From Diphasiastrum complanatum (taxonomy: Eukaryota; Streptophyta; Lycopodiopsida; Lycopodiales; Lycopodiaceae), in contig CM055107.1 in NCBI GenBank assembly GCA_029204225.1, positions 28,237,410 through 28,301,409 of the forward strand: DNA of 64,000 nt, read 5' to 3'. The notes below the pieces were generated by a model. That model was given only the letters and a program-made list of their open reading frames with translations, did no database searches and was not told the origin of the DNA. Numbering within the stretch: the first letter of the stretch is position 1; every line of letters begins with the position of its first letter. Position numbers and translations under genes: made by a program. Positions 35,801 through 47,633 of the stretch are shown piece after piece.

Positions 35801-38800
35801 TATCCTTTCGTTCCATCAGGATAGCCAACGAAGCTGCACTTTTGTCCCTTAGAATCCAATTTCTTTCTCTCTTCTTTAGGCACATGCACAAATGTAGTGC
35901 ACCCAAGTACTTTGAGGTATCAACATTAGGCCTTCTTCCATACCACATTTCATATGGTGTTTTTCTGTCCATTGCTTTAGTTGGTGACCTGTTGTTTATG
36001 TATCCTGCTGTCGCCACTGCTTCTGCCCAAAGGAATTTCGGCAGATCTCCTTCATGCAACATGCATCTTACCATCTCCATGATGGTTCTGTTCTTTCTCT
36101 CAGCCACTCCGTTTTGCTGGGGGATTGTAGGGAATAGTGAATTCTCTCAGAATTCCATGGTCTCTGCAAAAGCTGTCAAACTCTTTGCTCCTGTACTCTC
36201 TCCCATGATCTCTCCTAGTTCTCTTGATCTTCTTTCTGGTCTCATTCTCTGCTAGCTGCTTGAAAGCTTTGAAGCTTTCCAGTGCCTAGTTTTTTTGCTT
36301 AAGCATCCATATTAACCCTTTTAGTGTATTCATCAATGAAAGTGACAAAGTATTTGGATCCTCCTATTGATGTGGATTCCATAGGCCCACAAAGATTGCT
36401 ATGTATCAGTTCAAGGATTTCGGACAATCTGTCTACTACTGCGTCTGGAAACGGCTCCTTGTGCTGCTTTCCATATATGCAGGCATCACACCTGTCTATA
36501 CTCTCTTCTAACTTATAGTCAAAGTCTCTGAGCATGTTGTCTCTTGCAAGCCTCTGCAAGCTGCGTCCTCCAAGATGCCCAAGCCTCCTGTGCCACAGAT
36601 TATTCACCTTGCTGGAACTGAGCGTGAGACATGCTATGGATCTTTCCTCAGCATCCTCTTGAAGTTGATAGAAACCTCCAATGCGGAACCCAATTCCTAT
36701 CGGCTTTCGTTCCCTTTGAATGCTGCAGCCATCCTTTTCAAAGAGGACATCTAACCCAACGTCAGCAATCCGTGCTATAGATATCAGGTTCTTTGCTAGA
36801 TTCGGGACATATAAGACATATCGCAGCGTGGTGCTTCTTCCCTGACCAAGCCACAGACAAACGGCCCCCTTTCCAATTGCATCAATCCTCCCCCTGTCAC
36901 CCATCATGATCTCTTTTCCTGTAAGCATTTCATAGGTGATAAACGTGGGCCGGGCTGTTGGTCATATGCGAGGTTGCTGCAGAGTCCAAGTACCAGTATG
37001 GGTCATTTGCGTTGTTTCGCACCTTGATTTTGGGCTTCACATGAATGATCTCCAAGCTTGCGCCTGATGAATACCCGCCTGATCTGTTGTCTGACTTATA
37101 AAGTCCTCAATCCAAGGATCCTATTCTAAGCATGCCAATCACAAGCAACACAAGGGAACCTGATGGTGGACAAACCAACCCAACCAAACCTAGATCGAAC
37201 GGATCTAGCCCCCAAGCTATGGATCAATCACTAAGAGAGGAATGAGGCATCACACCAGCAGCATCCTGCCACCGGTCATGCTATCAAGCATAGAGCACTA
37301 GTAGGTATACTTATACCCTCCAAGGCCCATGCACCACTAGTAGTGCACTGTGACATCTCACGGGACACCTCTACAGCCTATCTGGGCCACGTCATCCAGT
37401 TCCCCAATGACTCACTGATAGACCCATACAAATCCACCATCAAGTGTTTAGGCCTACAACCATTAATTATGACCATGTACACATAAGGGCCCCAATTCTC
37501 TTATAGTCACAATTAACTTACGGGTTGTTGGTCTACCGGTCCCTAGCGTGAACACGCTACGCGAGACCAGTCATGGGCATGACATTCTTCCCCCCTTATT
37601 CAAGTTCTGTCCTCAGAACTTAAAACTGGGGAAGTTCCTCCTTAAGCTTCCTTCCTGTTCCCAAGAATCATCATCGTTTGTACATCCCTTCCATCGAACC
37701 AGATGCTTGGTAACTATACGATTTCACAATCGTTTAGTTCTTTTATCCAAGATCTTTCAGTATCTTCCAGGGAAGTTATAGCAATACATTGTCCTTTGTT
37801 GTAAGACTGCATGATCATTCATTGGAGGTCATAGTCTCTGATTGATCTGAGATCATAGGCGATACTGTAAATGTACCATGTACTCTGAATCTTATATGGG
37901 ATTTTATTTTTTCCTGACAAATATATGCTGTATTAAGAACTCAGATGTTTTTTTGGTGGACCGGAAGTAAGATTATGTATCAACTAGAAACTATAGACAT
38001 TATGTTACTGTTACACTTCACTGTGCAGACTACAATGAGAGGTTCTTGGTTTTCGCAGGTTATTAGCACCACAGGGTTAGATGGTCCAGTCGAGACTAGC
38101 AAGTGAACATAATTTGCTGGTTGCAGGTTGGAAATACAGTACATGTTGGAGGATTACTAAGGTTGGATATTGTCAAGACTCCTACAGAGAGCATCTACAT
38201 TACAATCTGGGCATCTCCTTTAGTTCCGTGTCACTTGGGGAAAACTGAGAAAGCTGATGAAACATTAGAGAAACATATAGGGGAACGGCTTCAGGTTTGT
38301 GCAATTCTATTCCTTGAATCTTTTCTGAACAGCTTGTGATGAATGAGTTAGTTCTGACTTTCTGCATCTAGCCTCTGTTATTTTTTCTATTAACAACATT
38401 CTTTCGATTAAATTTCTTCAAGTTTGTTACCTACAGTCTTAGTTGCCTGTTCCGGAACGGAACGTGGCCAAAAATAAATAAATAAAAAATCGTAAATATC
38501 CACAAAGGCCCCGTTCCGACCCAGGTTTTAGCAGATTACAGGTTCCAGCGGTCAGGGCTAGAGCTGATGCGCTAGCGCTAGTTTCTGAGAGGGCTGCAGC
38601 AGCCAGCAATATAGGCAGCACTTCTTGCAGAAGAACATGCTGCTGAAGCTTGAGCCCTGTTTAAATTATAGATCCGGGAGGACCGAGTGAAATATTTCAT
38701 GATTAGGAATCTGGAATGTACTTTAGCAGTGAAGACAAGCGATTACCAGGGCAGCTGCTTCAGTCACATGATGCCACGATACTAATTCAAAGTTTGACAG

Positions 38801-40653
38801 AAGCTCAAAACCAGATTGCAGACGATCCAGATTGCTTCATTGGTTTTACGTTTTTTGGCATTGCCTATGGCAATGTCTATCGTTCTCATTTTTGCTTATT
38901 TGGCCTATTATCAATAAGAGGGAAGATTGCGCAGCAAGTGCTTTAATACCTGTTTTCTTAATTTTAAAAAAAAACATTCCGACCCAGTACGTTCCGGAAC
39001 ATACTGTACGGAACGTACAGTACATTTCGGCCCAAAAGGGTCGAAACGCATTTTTAAGCCTACAGTACATCTTATAAATTTCTTTTGTGAAAATTATGTT
39101 CTTGCAAAAAAATTATTCGAGAATATTTTGCTCCAACATCGATGTGAGTTATGCATTTGTAAATTTGATGTTGAGAAATGTGTGCCAACTGAGTTTTTGG
39201 GAGGTATTTGGTCAGTGGCATCAATTCACAATGGTCAAACACCCCCACCCCCAAAATGCAAGATGATCCAACTGAAGATTGGAAACTGCTATTGCTTTAT
39301 AGCTTGTAATACTTCTACTCATTCCCTTGGAAGTTGGGTTAAGCAGTGTTCCTTGAATCTACACATAATGTGCATAGTGCCTAAGCACACAGACATCGAT
39401 ATAGTCACAAAGGTACAGGTATGTGCAAACACAGACATGAAAGAGATTGACTTGACGTTTTGACAATAAGCTGATGTGTGGAACTCAATGTAGCACCAAA
39501 ACATTCGCTTCTGTGATACATTCTGAAAGAACAAGAAAGAAAGTGTTTCAGAAGCCCAGGTTTCTAGGCAAAACAACAATAGTCCTCACATTTTGGGTCA
39601 TATGCAATAAGAATAGAGTTAGATATGTTTACATTGAATTTATCAGCAGTCTAACTAAAGGCCGCAGATGCTTTTTTTATTCAAGTTTTAACATTTTTGT
39701 ACGCTCCGCATTCCTGCAAACAAAACTGAGCTAATTGAGAGCTTATATTTTCTACTTTGTTTCAGCTTGTAAAAACTTTCAAGTAGCAATCAATATGCTT
39801 GCTGGCTTTCAGAATGTCCATTTTGGAACCTAGATTTCATGACAGGTATACAGCTTGGATTCACAGCAAACAGAGTGTTTGGAACAGACACAGCTTTTGT
39901 GCTTTTTCTGGAATTACCGTGTTAAGTTCAAGAGATATGTAGTGTTCTTTCTTTTGGCAATCTAACATGCAATCATATTTGTAACCGGTTGCTGTGGATT
40001 TCTTTTGGAGAAATATAAAGGTCTGGTTGAAGTGTCATTTTCAACTTTCTGCTCCATGATATTTTATCCAGTTTTTCTAATTGGAAGCTAGAAGTGAGAC
40101 TATCTCATCAACTTCCTAAGAAAATATATTGTACCAATTTTTATCTCCTCCAACATCTTGGGTGCCATATATGTATGTATATATATATATATATATATAT
40201 ATGGTGCCATGTCTATTCTAGATTATGGGAATTATCAGGGGCTCTTCGCTGTGGCGTCTGTTTGAATGTAGTCTTAATGTTGTTCTCTCTGTCATGATAA
40301 CAATGCCCAACTGTTGTGACTATTTGCAGCCTCCTTTGGACAAGAAAAGGTTACCTGAGCTTGGCAAGTGGTTACCTAGAATTGTGCAAGTTTCAGGTGA
40401 CAATTGGACTGCAAGTAGTGTTGATGTAGCAGTTGCTGGTCTTGGTTGGGTGGCAGTCGCTTTAAAGGGCGATGCAACCCTTTCAGTTTGGACTTATGAG
40501 GGAATTGCCGTCACCAGACATGAAGCCATGGTACATGATCTGGCTACTGTTTTTGAGAAGCCTGGTTTCACAATTGATAAAGGACCTACAAAAACAGAAG
40601 GCAAGAGTGGCAGTCTAACAAAGAAGCCAGGACAGAAAATCCAGATCAATTGA
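32871..40653 (+). CDS. BPG2: BPG2-type circularly permuted GTPase (YqeH-like), three exons
   Basis: Exons 32871-34559, 38127-38294 and 40330-40653, all phase 0, with donors GTAAAT and GTTTGT and acceptors TTGCAG and TTTGCAG; 726 residues. The N-terminus (about 1-100) is basic and Ser/Ala-rich, like a plastid transit peptide. Zinc pairs are C169-x-x-C172 and C316-x-x-C319, separated by a very acidic stretch (about 195-240). GTPase motifs come in permuted order: G4 TKVD (408-411), G5 SSKKGW (445-450), G1 GSQNAGKSS (473-481), G2 PGTTVG (507-511), G3 DTPG (527-530). This G4-G5-G1-G2-G3 order marks the YqeH class. Arabidopsis BPG2 acts in chloroplast rRNA maturation and brassinosteroid-linked greening; the function here is inferred from family. 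The start choice is the first ATG of the open frame. The coding sequence looks intact despite transposons in intron 1. Confidence 0.9.
34560..34885 (-). repeat. Copia 4 LTR (3' LTR), intron-side end unresolved
   Basis: On the - strand an LTR start TGTTGGTGCACAATAATG follows a polypurine stretch (GAGATGGGGAT); on the + strand it ends at 34885. Its other end lies somewhere in the intron and cannot be fixed without the second LTR. Two hairpins are present: GGTGCATGAC/GTCATGCACC with a 4-base loop (34814-34837), and GGTGCTC/GAGCACC (about 34841-34867). Confidence 0.55.
34886..37084 (-). pseudogene. Copia 4 Pol remnant in GTPase intron, RT core deleted
   Basis: Pieces read from high to low coordinate. 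36928-36299 carries the end of protease and integrase zinc region (NLWHRRLGHLG, CDACIYGKQHK, LIHSNLCGPM). 36107-35667 carries MAERKNRTIMEMV and the integrase C-terminal domain. 35889-35254 passes from integrase (IIARDVIFHED) directly into the RT thumb (YPYRSLIGSLMY) and RNase H (YVDSDGDIVDKKSTCGYV). The RT palm with YVDD is absent, so about 250 codons are deleted. Decayed RNase H and the polyprotein end lie at 35250-34940. Gag is missing; the element is cut at about 37084 by the chromovirus LTR. It is antisense to the host gene. Confidence 0.85.
37085..37584 (-). repeat. Chromovirus 3' LTR, about 500 bp
   Basis: The + strand copy ends GGGCATGACA at 37584, next to TTCTTCCCCCC, which on the - strand is a polypurine tract (GGGGGGAAGAA) running into TGTCATGCCC, a common chromovirus LTR start. 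The far boundary, TGTTGTCTGAC at 37085, is a guess based on the TG...CA rule and on where copia homology stops. Confidence 0.55.
37585..37760 (-). pseudogene. Chromovirus chromodomain remnant
   Basis: Reading the - strand from about 37745 gives a chromodomain-like segment with TKHLVRWKGC and DDDSWEQEGSL, then a short tail, a stop and the polypurine tract. This is the C-terminus of a Ty3/gypsy chromovirus integrase, which targets insertion to marked chromatin. One stop lies just upstream in the same frame (near 37728), and the rest of pol is missing. Confidence 0.7.
38295..40329 (+). other. GTPase intron 2, 2035 bp
   Basis: Begins GTTTGTGC and ends TTTGCAG, phase 0. Two short stretches share CCGTTCCGACCCAG/ATTCCGACCCAG and the palindrome GTTCCGGAAC (about 38445-38525 and 38975-39065). 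A (TA)n tract lies at about 40172-40203. ORFs inside it (for example 38927-39463) have no known motif. Confidence 0.8.
40172..40203 (+). repeat. (TA)n microsatellite in GTPase intron 2
   Basis: About 14 TA units, following GTATG repeats. Confidence 0.9.
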
Positions 40654-43600
40654 GATTTTTGGCAGCTGAGTAATAACCATAATACCAAGTTTCTCCTGCA
40701 ATGCTGATGGCCTTTAATATTCCAAACTAACTTCGTTTCCAGTCACTGATTGCTTCGTAGTGAGGATCAGTAAGTACAGATCACTGTGGTGCCCAACAAG
40801 ATACCAATGAGTTGTTTCCCGTTTGAACTTCCAGATTAACATGGCAAATCTGCAAATGAATTAGGCTTTAGTTAGTTGTGCGGAATGCTTTTTGAGGCCT
40901 CCAGCATACATCTTGGCCTCGTTGTTGCCATGAACATGAGCTTACTATCTTGATCATGCACTAGCAGCAGTAACAGTCAACCAATGTATCAACCCTCACC
41001 TAATCCAATCTATCTTTTGAAATTGTTCAACTCTTGTTCATTATGTGGTTTCTTATGTTGGTAAGCAGAAGATCAACGGTCTAGTCCAGCCTAGCGTTCT
41101 GTATGTCAGCTGTCTTTCGTATCTACAAATACTTTGAAGCCAGAAAGTGGACTCTAAATGGTGAAGCTGATGAAGGATGGGCGAGGCACAATGTACCAAC
41201 CAAGGCAATTTTTTTGTTTGCCTAGTCTGCTCAATCATTCTTGCACATTCAACAGGTTTGTTCAAAGTAAAAGAAATTTTGTATTGAGAGGTCTCCTTTT
41301 CTCGGCGTGAAATTGGTTTTAATTTTTTTTCCTTTGCTGTAAATTTAACTCACACCTTTTGGGCGCAAGGTGCATGCAGAAAAAGGTAAATTTTTTTTCG
41401 TACACCTTCCAGCTCCCAGGAGGTGCATGTGAAAGTTATTTGCTATAAAAAGTTTTGCCCCACAGATTCTTCTGTGAGGCTCCATTTCTTTCATGAAAAT
41501 GTCAAAGTTGATTCTTTTTTATTGAGAAGGCTCATATTATGCTAAATGAGGGGTTATTATGAACATAAAAAAAAATAGAGCAACAATGGTTTGTAGTGGG
41601 TGAACCATGACATTGTGCTTTAAAAAATGGGTAGAAGAACATTATAATTGTGAAGGATCCTTAATAAAAATAAAATAAGAGAAGCATGTATTATTTGTTT
41701 TACTACTAAAAGGTATATGTAGTGCAAGCCATCATGGTAGATAGCATGTAGAACATCAAATGAGGTTGATAGAGGCCAAATCCTAGATGCACATACTATC
41801 TACTTAGCTAACATGGTCATGAAGTATTGGTAGCCCGAGTCATGTATGGACCTTTTTAAGAGTGAAATGCCACAAGAAAGAACAGATATAGTAACATCAT
41901 GAAGACTTAGGTCAAGACATGTTGCAAGAAACCTATGCATATTTAAATTGCATATGTGATGGCAAGTGATAATAGGCAATTGTCATCCAATGAGTAGTTT
42001 TGGCACTTTAACACATCAATTACACTTGGATAACAATGGCTTGATTGTAATTGTAAGAGTGATGTGGAAGAAAAGTGAGACGCATCAAAATTTATATTCT
42101 AATAGTGATTTTGGCCAATTAATCTACATATGGCATGTATGACTACATCTTTTGATTTCCACTATTATTTTTGTGTTCACGTCAATCACTATTAACACTA
42201 GTCTATTCATGATGCTAAGGCGATGACATTTGTTTTGGGACTTTGACTTAAAAAAGAGTAATCTTTTTTGGTATTCTTCAAACTATCTATTTTTGAGGCC
42301 AAAATCATGGTTTATTTTTAATTCATCTCCAAATTACATAAAAAAAAATCACAAAAAAATGCATTTTTACAATAGATAATTACAAATTTATCTTATAAAT
42401 TTCATAAAACCATCATAATAAAAAATGAAACCACATTTCAAGACCACACATGATTATTTAGAATTCAAATATCATAAAAATATGAAATGGCTCAAAATTT
42501 GTTTGCATATATTTTTTTCAAAGTACAATCCTAATTTGCACTAATGCCTCTTAATTTAGAACATGACATATTCTCAACACTCTTTTTTAAGTCGATGAAG
42601 TTGAAGACTTGTCTGAATCTCATGTATTGGCATCTAATGTTGGCAAAAAAAATCAGCTTTTCTATGTTGGCAACGAGTTGAGGAAGATCTTTGTGTCTTT
42701 AATCCAAGTCATTCTTTTAAAATAGCCATGTTTGACTTGCATAAAAATGATTCATCATTGTCAACTCAAAATTAAAAGCTAAAACATCTACATTATTTTA
42801 AGTTAAACCATTAATCCTTGATTTTTTGGCAGACGTTTTCTTTTGCTGTTTGGATCTACTTGCAACATTTTCCAGAAAAGCATCTTTTGAGGTGGTGCAT
42901 AGCCACTATTTTGAATGAATCCAAGCACTTTTGCAATCTAAAATGGATGTCTTTCACTATTTTTCGAAACCAACAGTGCAACAAGACTCCCAATTTGAAT
43001 ATCAATAAAATCATGGCATCACTTTATTTTGGCAACTTTTACCTTACCGTTTGTCTAATTTTTTGTGAGCCCACACAAAATCTCTCATTTTTCACCATGC
43101 ACAAGCTGCAAAAACTCATCACTCATCTCCAAGGTTGGCCAAATTTGTTCTTTGTTTTTCAAAAAAGTCTATCCACTATTGCTGATCAAATTCGTCAAAA
43201 AATTGGAAAGCTGCTCGAATGCTTGATTCCGAGAAGTTCAATAACGAAATTGGATCAACCTCACAATGTTCTTTGAGTCTTTTGTTCTTCTAACATGGAT
43301 TTTAAAGGAGACAATGGTGCGATTTTGACTTGAGCAAAAGACACAAGCAACAAAAATTGAACTCCTTCAAGAGATAACCATGATGATGAATTGAAATATT
43401 GTCTACCCCACAACAATGTAGTACCAATTTCATTACACTTAATTTTAAACTAATGATGAAAGCTAATGTCATTAATGCTAGCTATGCAACGCTTTGTCTC
43501 ACCAAATGCCTTAATATAATTTTGAAAATCATATATATATATCAAATTAATGACAAAATGGTTTTGGCCCATATGATTTCTCAATAATGTCTTGAAGCAT

Positions 43601-44360
43601 TGGTAAAGAAAATGTCTTTTGTGTCTAGGTCTCTTGGAAAAACAACTAAATATTTAATCAATTTGTTCATGAGTGTGATCAACCAATTTTTTTTTTTTAA
43701 GTCTTTTTTTTTTCTTACCAACATGAATATGCCAGCACAGTTTGATTCTTATTTTCTCACGCAATGTTGTCATGCTACAATAAAGTATTTTTGAAGAATC
43801 TCACCAAATTCGCATATTATTTTATGCGTAATAGAAGTGCTCCAACCAAATGAACCTGAATCAAATTGGTCTCATTTAAGTTTTTTGGCACTTTGACAAA
43901 ATGAGGCATTAATGTCTTTTTTTAAATCCATGACATCGATGACGATTCCCACTTACTTTACTATTACACTACCAATGTTTTAGGTTATCTTACTTTCTTT
44001 CTTGAGCAAGAATGATCAAAGTCATCTTATCATATATCTTGGGTGACTTGCACTCTTGTTTTGCCCTTTCAGTACCCCTTAAAATTGTCTACATGCTTGT
44101 TTCATTCACGGTTTCTTCTAGTTTTTGTCATGTTTTGTTAAAAATATGACCATTTAAGGACCTTGAATAGATCTACTGCGACCTACATGCATGAGAGTTT
44201 GCACACAACCAACTCTATCTTGATCAACTCGGATTTTAGTAGGCTACCAAATGTGATTTGGATCTAGGCAAGAGCTCTTATGCACACAAAGTAATCATCC
44301 ATCAAGGACAAGCAAGTTTCATGCATATCCATGAAATAAATTAAGTTTTACTCAAGATTT

Positions 44361-44361
<1 letters not shown>
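40654..44361. other. AT-rich spacer downstream of the GTPase gene
   Basis: 3.7 kb. The first few hundred bases are presumably the GTPase 3' UTR; no firm polyadenylation signal could be assigned. The remainder is strongly AT-rich with long A and T runs. The longest ORF (42818-43276, 152 codons, +) has Phe/Lys/Ile-rich composition and no family motif, so I do not call it a gene. Confidence 0.5.

Positions 44362-44448
<87 letters not shown>
44362..44448 (+). repeat. (AG)n microsatellite, about 87 bp
   Basis: An uninterrupted AG run, about 43 units. Confidence 0.97.
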
Positions 44449-44452
<4 letters not shown>

Positions 44453-45109
44453 TCCAACTCTTGAGTAGAGAGAAAATTCATGAACTCTTGGGTACAGAGA
44501 GAAAGTACAAGAGATTTGAGACTCCAAAAATAATCTCTCTCTCAAAAAGTGTAAAGAGTACAATGAGAGCTCACTTCATATAGTGGTAGCTCGAGTTCTT
44601 GCTCTAAAAAGTACGAGATGACCTCTGATTATGGACCTTATGATTCGCACCTCTCAATATGATTGGACCTCAAAAGCCAATGAGATGAGGATTTGTATTA
44701 TGGTGCACTACTTGAAATTGCATCCCTACACTTTAGGACAAGTGTCATCACCTCATAGAACTCGAGATGGGAGTCATTTTGCCTTTGCCAAATCAACATA
44801 AAGATATGTACAATATGGTGGTGTGGATGTTGGTCCAACCCCATCATGACAACTAGCATGAAAAATAACTAGCTTTTATCCATTTTCACATGTTCTCCAC
44901 TACTCATTAATTTGGGGTATTTCTCATTATCCAATTCATTTTATATATCTCTCCCTCCATGTTTCCTTCAACTATTACATCTCTTGAAAGCACTATTTAG
45001 AATTTGCAATGGGCTAAGCATTTTTTGGGATTGTATGAAGATGCAAAGAAAATTCTTTGTATCTAGCTTCTTCTCCATATGCTCTAGCATGTGTTCATAT
45101 ACTTTGCAT
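44449..45109. other. Spacer without recognised features
   Basis: No gene, repeat or element end recognised. Confidence 0.5.
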
Positions 45110-45334
45110 TCATATACTCTCATATAATGTATGATGTTTTTTCTCATGATCATGTAGTCTCGCGCATTGTTTTCTTTTATGATTTTGAGTGGTACCCTGT
45201 TGGTATATAGCCATGCATATAGTTTTAGCAAAGCTCCGGTTCTTCCATTTTACAATCTTGTTCAATTGTGGGGTGTATTGGATTTTTCTTTTTTTTTGAA
45301 GAATTTCATGAATTTGTCCCCTCTTGTTATCCAA
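45110..45334 (-). pseudogene. Copia integrase fragment
   Basis: A short - strand ORF includes YTPQLNKIVKWKNRSF, a degenerate form of the copia integrase Y-T-P-Q-Q-N-G-V-V-E-R-K-N-R signature. The catalytic Glu position reads Lys. Little else of the element can be read, so it is an old fragment. Confidence 0.55.
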
Positions 45335-45599
45335 ATGAACTCTTCTAGCCCTCCTAGTATGTGCACCCTCTATTACAATTGTGGGAAGGTAGTGATTTAT
45401 GTTGAAGGATACAATTTAAGGAATTCACATGAGTATGACAGTTTTGATACCCGATCATGTATGATAAGATAGATGTAGCTACCTAAATTTGTACATAGGT
45501 GGGTGCAAGAGGATTTAAACAAGGGAGCTTGTTTAAATTGGATGCTAGTGTTGCTATTGTGAGTGCAACGAACAATCTTGGTGACAAGAAAGAAAATCC

Positions 45600-45988
45600 T
45601 TGAGTAACAAGATGGAGCCATTAAGGCTCACTCATATGAATCAAGCAAGGCAAGTTGGATTTGGCAACATTCTTTATGCACTTAATAGCTTAAGAGATAC
45701 ATCATCAAGTGCACAAAATGCCTTGGAATTCATGGCTTGGCATGATGTATAGTTTTGAAGTGTGCTACATGTATATAGACACATCTATGGAACATCTTGT
45801 AAGGGATTTTTTAAGAAGTGGTGAAAGATCCTTCATGGACATCATTCTCTATTAGAGTCTCAAAAGTTCCTTGTTTGTAGCTGGATTTTTTCTAAGAAAC
45901 TTCTAAAAGTATTCATTCTTCAAACAAAAATTAGCTCTTAGAGTTGTAGATAGATGCACCATAGTTTTATCAAGCTAAATTTGAGGAG
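45600..45988 (+). pseudogene. Decayed copia Pol tail
   Basis: From 45612 the frame gives EPLRLTHMNQARQVG and YALNSLRDTSSSAQNALEFM, which follows the linker before RT in copia 1 (EPSRLTYQGKGQQ, YALSSFEEPSNVEDAL). Near 45822, GERSFMDIILY matches the RT thumb motif RSFMDITLF. The parts between are deleted. TTTGAGGAG just before 45989 serves as a polypurine tract. It is a remnant of the copia 1/2 clade. Confidence 0.65.
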
Positions 45989-46459
45989 TGTGAAAAATTA
46001 TCAAAATGGCAATTTTAGCCTGATTAAACAATGTAAATTACATCGGTGGGTCCCACACATGTGAATCCATGTTGCTACATGTGAAGGCTACCCTAGATAG
46101 GTTAGATCTCATTCATAGGGTAAGTTAGGTTTGTTTGGTCATGATTCTTAAATTATAGGACCAAACTCCTCAAATCATGGAGGTAGTTGATCAACCTAAC
46201 CATCAACTTGGCATAACTCTAGGGTTAGGTAAGATTGGCATATTAGGGCAAGAAATGTCAATTAGTCTCCTTATTACATGCTGGATTTTCACCTAACTTG
46301 AGAGGAGACGAGCCCTAATGTACATACAATCTATCATGCCATAGTGAGGAGAGAGTTTTTTGAGAGCACATTGGCAATCTCGAGTTCCCTACACATTTGT
46401 CTTGAGTTTTTGTAAATGCTTTGCAATCAAAATTTGATTACATTTAATCTTTAATAACA
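45989..46459 (+). repeat. Diverged copia LTR of the copia 1/2 clade
   Basis: Starts TGTGAAAAATTATC, close to the start of the copia 2 LTR (TGTGAAAATTGTC), after a purine tract. It ends about TTAATAACA. It contains CCCACACATGTGAATCC (about 46052-46068), a decayed form of the G-box palindrome seen in copia 1 and 2 LTRs (CATG for the central CGTG), and a second ACATGTGAA. Confidence 0.6.
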
Positions 46460-47633
46460 TGCCCCCACTATGTTGTTGCAAGAAGATAATCGAAACAGTC
46501 AAGACACTTCGTCTACCTCTTCATCTCATGCTCTATATGTCAACAAGGGCTCGAAACGACAGAAGTAGAAAAGCTCCAAGCAGCCTACGGCAAACCAGAA
46601 ACAGACTCAAAGTCAAGAACAATCATCGAATCCAAATTCGTCGAAGAAGAAGATGTTTTGCCAAGCAACCTGATCAAGAAAATATAGTTACAGCATCTCC
46701 TGAAGTCGAAATGGATGAAGGCACTTTTATGGTCAAAGACAAATACGCGAATTCGGATGATTCATGGTTTCTGGATTCTGGAGCTACTCAACACATGATG
46801 AATCATCGTGAGATTTTTCATTCCTATACGCCTTACAGCAAAAAGAAGTATGTTCATCTTGGTGATGATAACACTCACACCATCAAAGGTGAAGATACTG
46901 TAAGATTAAGGTTCCAGCATGATCAATTCAAACTACTGTCAAAAGTCTTGTATGTTTCTAAACTCTCTACAAATCTGTTATCAGTTATGGATTTAGGTCA
47001 TAAGGTGGAATTTGAGTCTGATCAATGTAGAATTATCAATAGGAGTAATAAGATCCTTGCACTCGGCAAGAGGCATGGATACTATATAGATTGGCACATT
47101 GTTATTTTGATTCTAGTCAAGCCTTGCAAACCTCTGTTCTTGTCAATAAAGCATTACTATGGCATCATCGCTTAGGACACTTGAATTATGCATCTGTTTT
47201 GAACATGTCCAGACAATCCCTGGCACTTGATCTCGACTATCCTTCTGGCAAAGTCAATCTCCCTGTCCGTCATAGCTGCATCCTTGGAAAGCAGACTAGG
47301 ATTCCTTTTAGATCGAGTCATAGGCATGCAACAAAAGGTCTGTTAGATGTTGTTCATACAAATATATGTGGACCTATGCAAATTCCTTCATTGCTAGATG
47401 CAAAGTATTTCATTATCTTTATTGACGAATTCTCCAGAAGAACAGTTGTTTACTTCATTAAATAGATTTCAGAAACTTTCATCAAGTTCAGACAATGCTC
47501 GACTTCCACAGTATCAAATGTATTTTCATCAGCTACACTACTTCAGATCGAGCCTACAAGTTGTTCGATCCCATCGAGTCGAAGATATTCACTAGTTGGA
47601 ATGTCATCTTCATCGAAGATCAGTTTATCGACC
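46459..47633 (+). pseudogene. Copia 5 gag end, protease and integrase N-terminus
   Basis: The 5' part of gag and the 5' LTR are missing. 46459-47175 ends gag (basic Ser/Lys-rich) and holds the protease with SWFLDSGATQHMM (D-S-G). 47091-47465 has the integrase zinc region LLWHHRLGHLNYASVL and then LLDVVHTNICGPM and FIIFIDEFSRRTV. Between about 47480 and 47540 the integrase core is deleted, and 47540-47633 gives the integrase C-terminal end (RAYKLFDPIESKIF, WNVIFIED). The frame runs to the solo LTR insertion at 47634. Confidence 0.85.
47629..47633. repeat. Target-site duplication of solo LTR, left (CGACC)
   Basis: CGACC directly before the LTR start, repeated exactly at 48850-48854. Confidence 0.85.

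Larger units (their letters stand above)
34560..38126 (+). other. GTPase intron 1, 3567 bp, filled with retrotransposon remnants
   Basis: Begins GTAAATATATATG and ends GGTTGCAG, with phase 0 on both sides. It contains a - strand copia fragment (to 37084) and a - strand chromovirus LTR plus chromodomain remnant (37085-37760). The residual intron (37761-38126) has no further feature. Confidence 0.85.

Noticed and set aside
42818-43276. 152-codon + strand ORF in AT-rich spacer
   Set aside because: Composition is what AT-rich DNA gives by chance (Phe, Lys, Ile, Asn), and no family motif or splice context is visible.
45600-45988. A separate host gene on the + strand with EPLRLTH
   Set aside because: The residues line up with the linker and RT thumb of copia 1, so it is a copia remnant.
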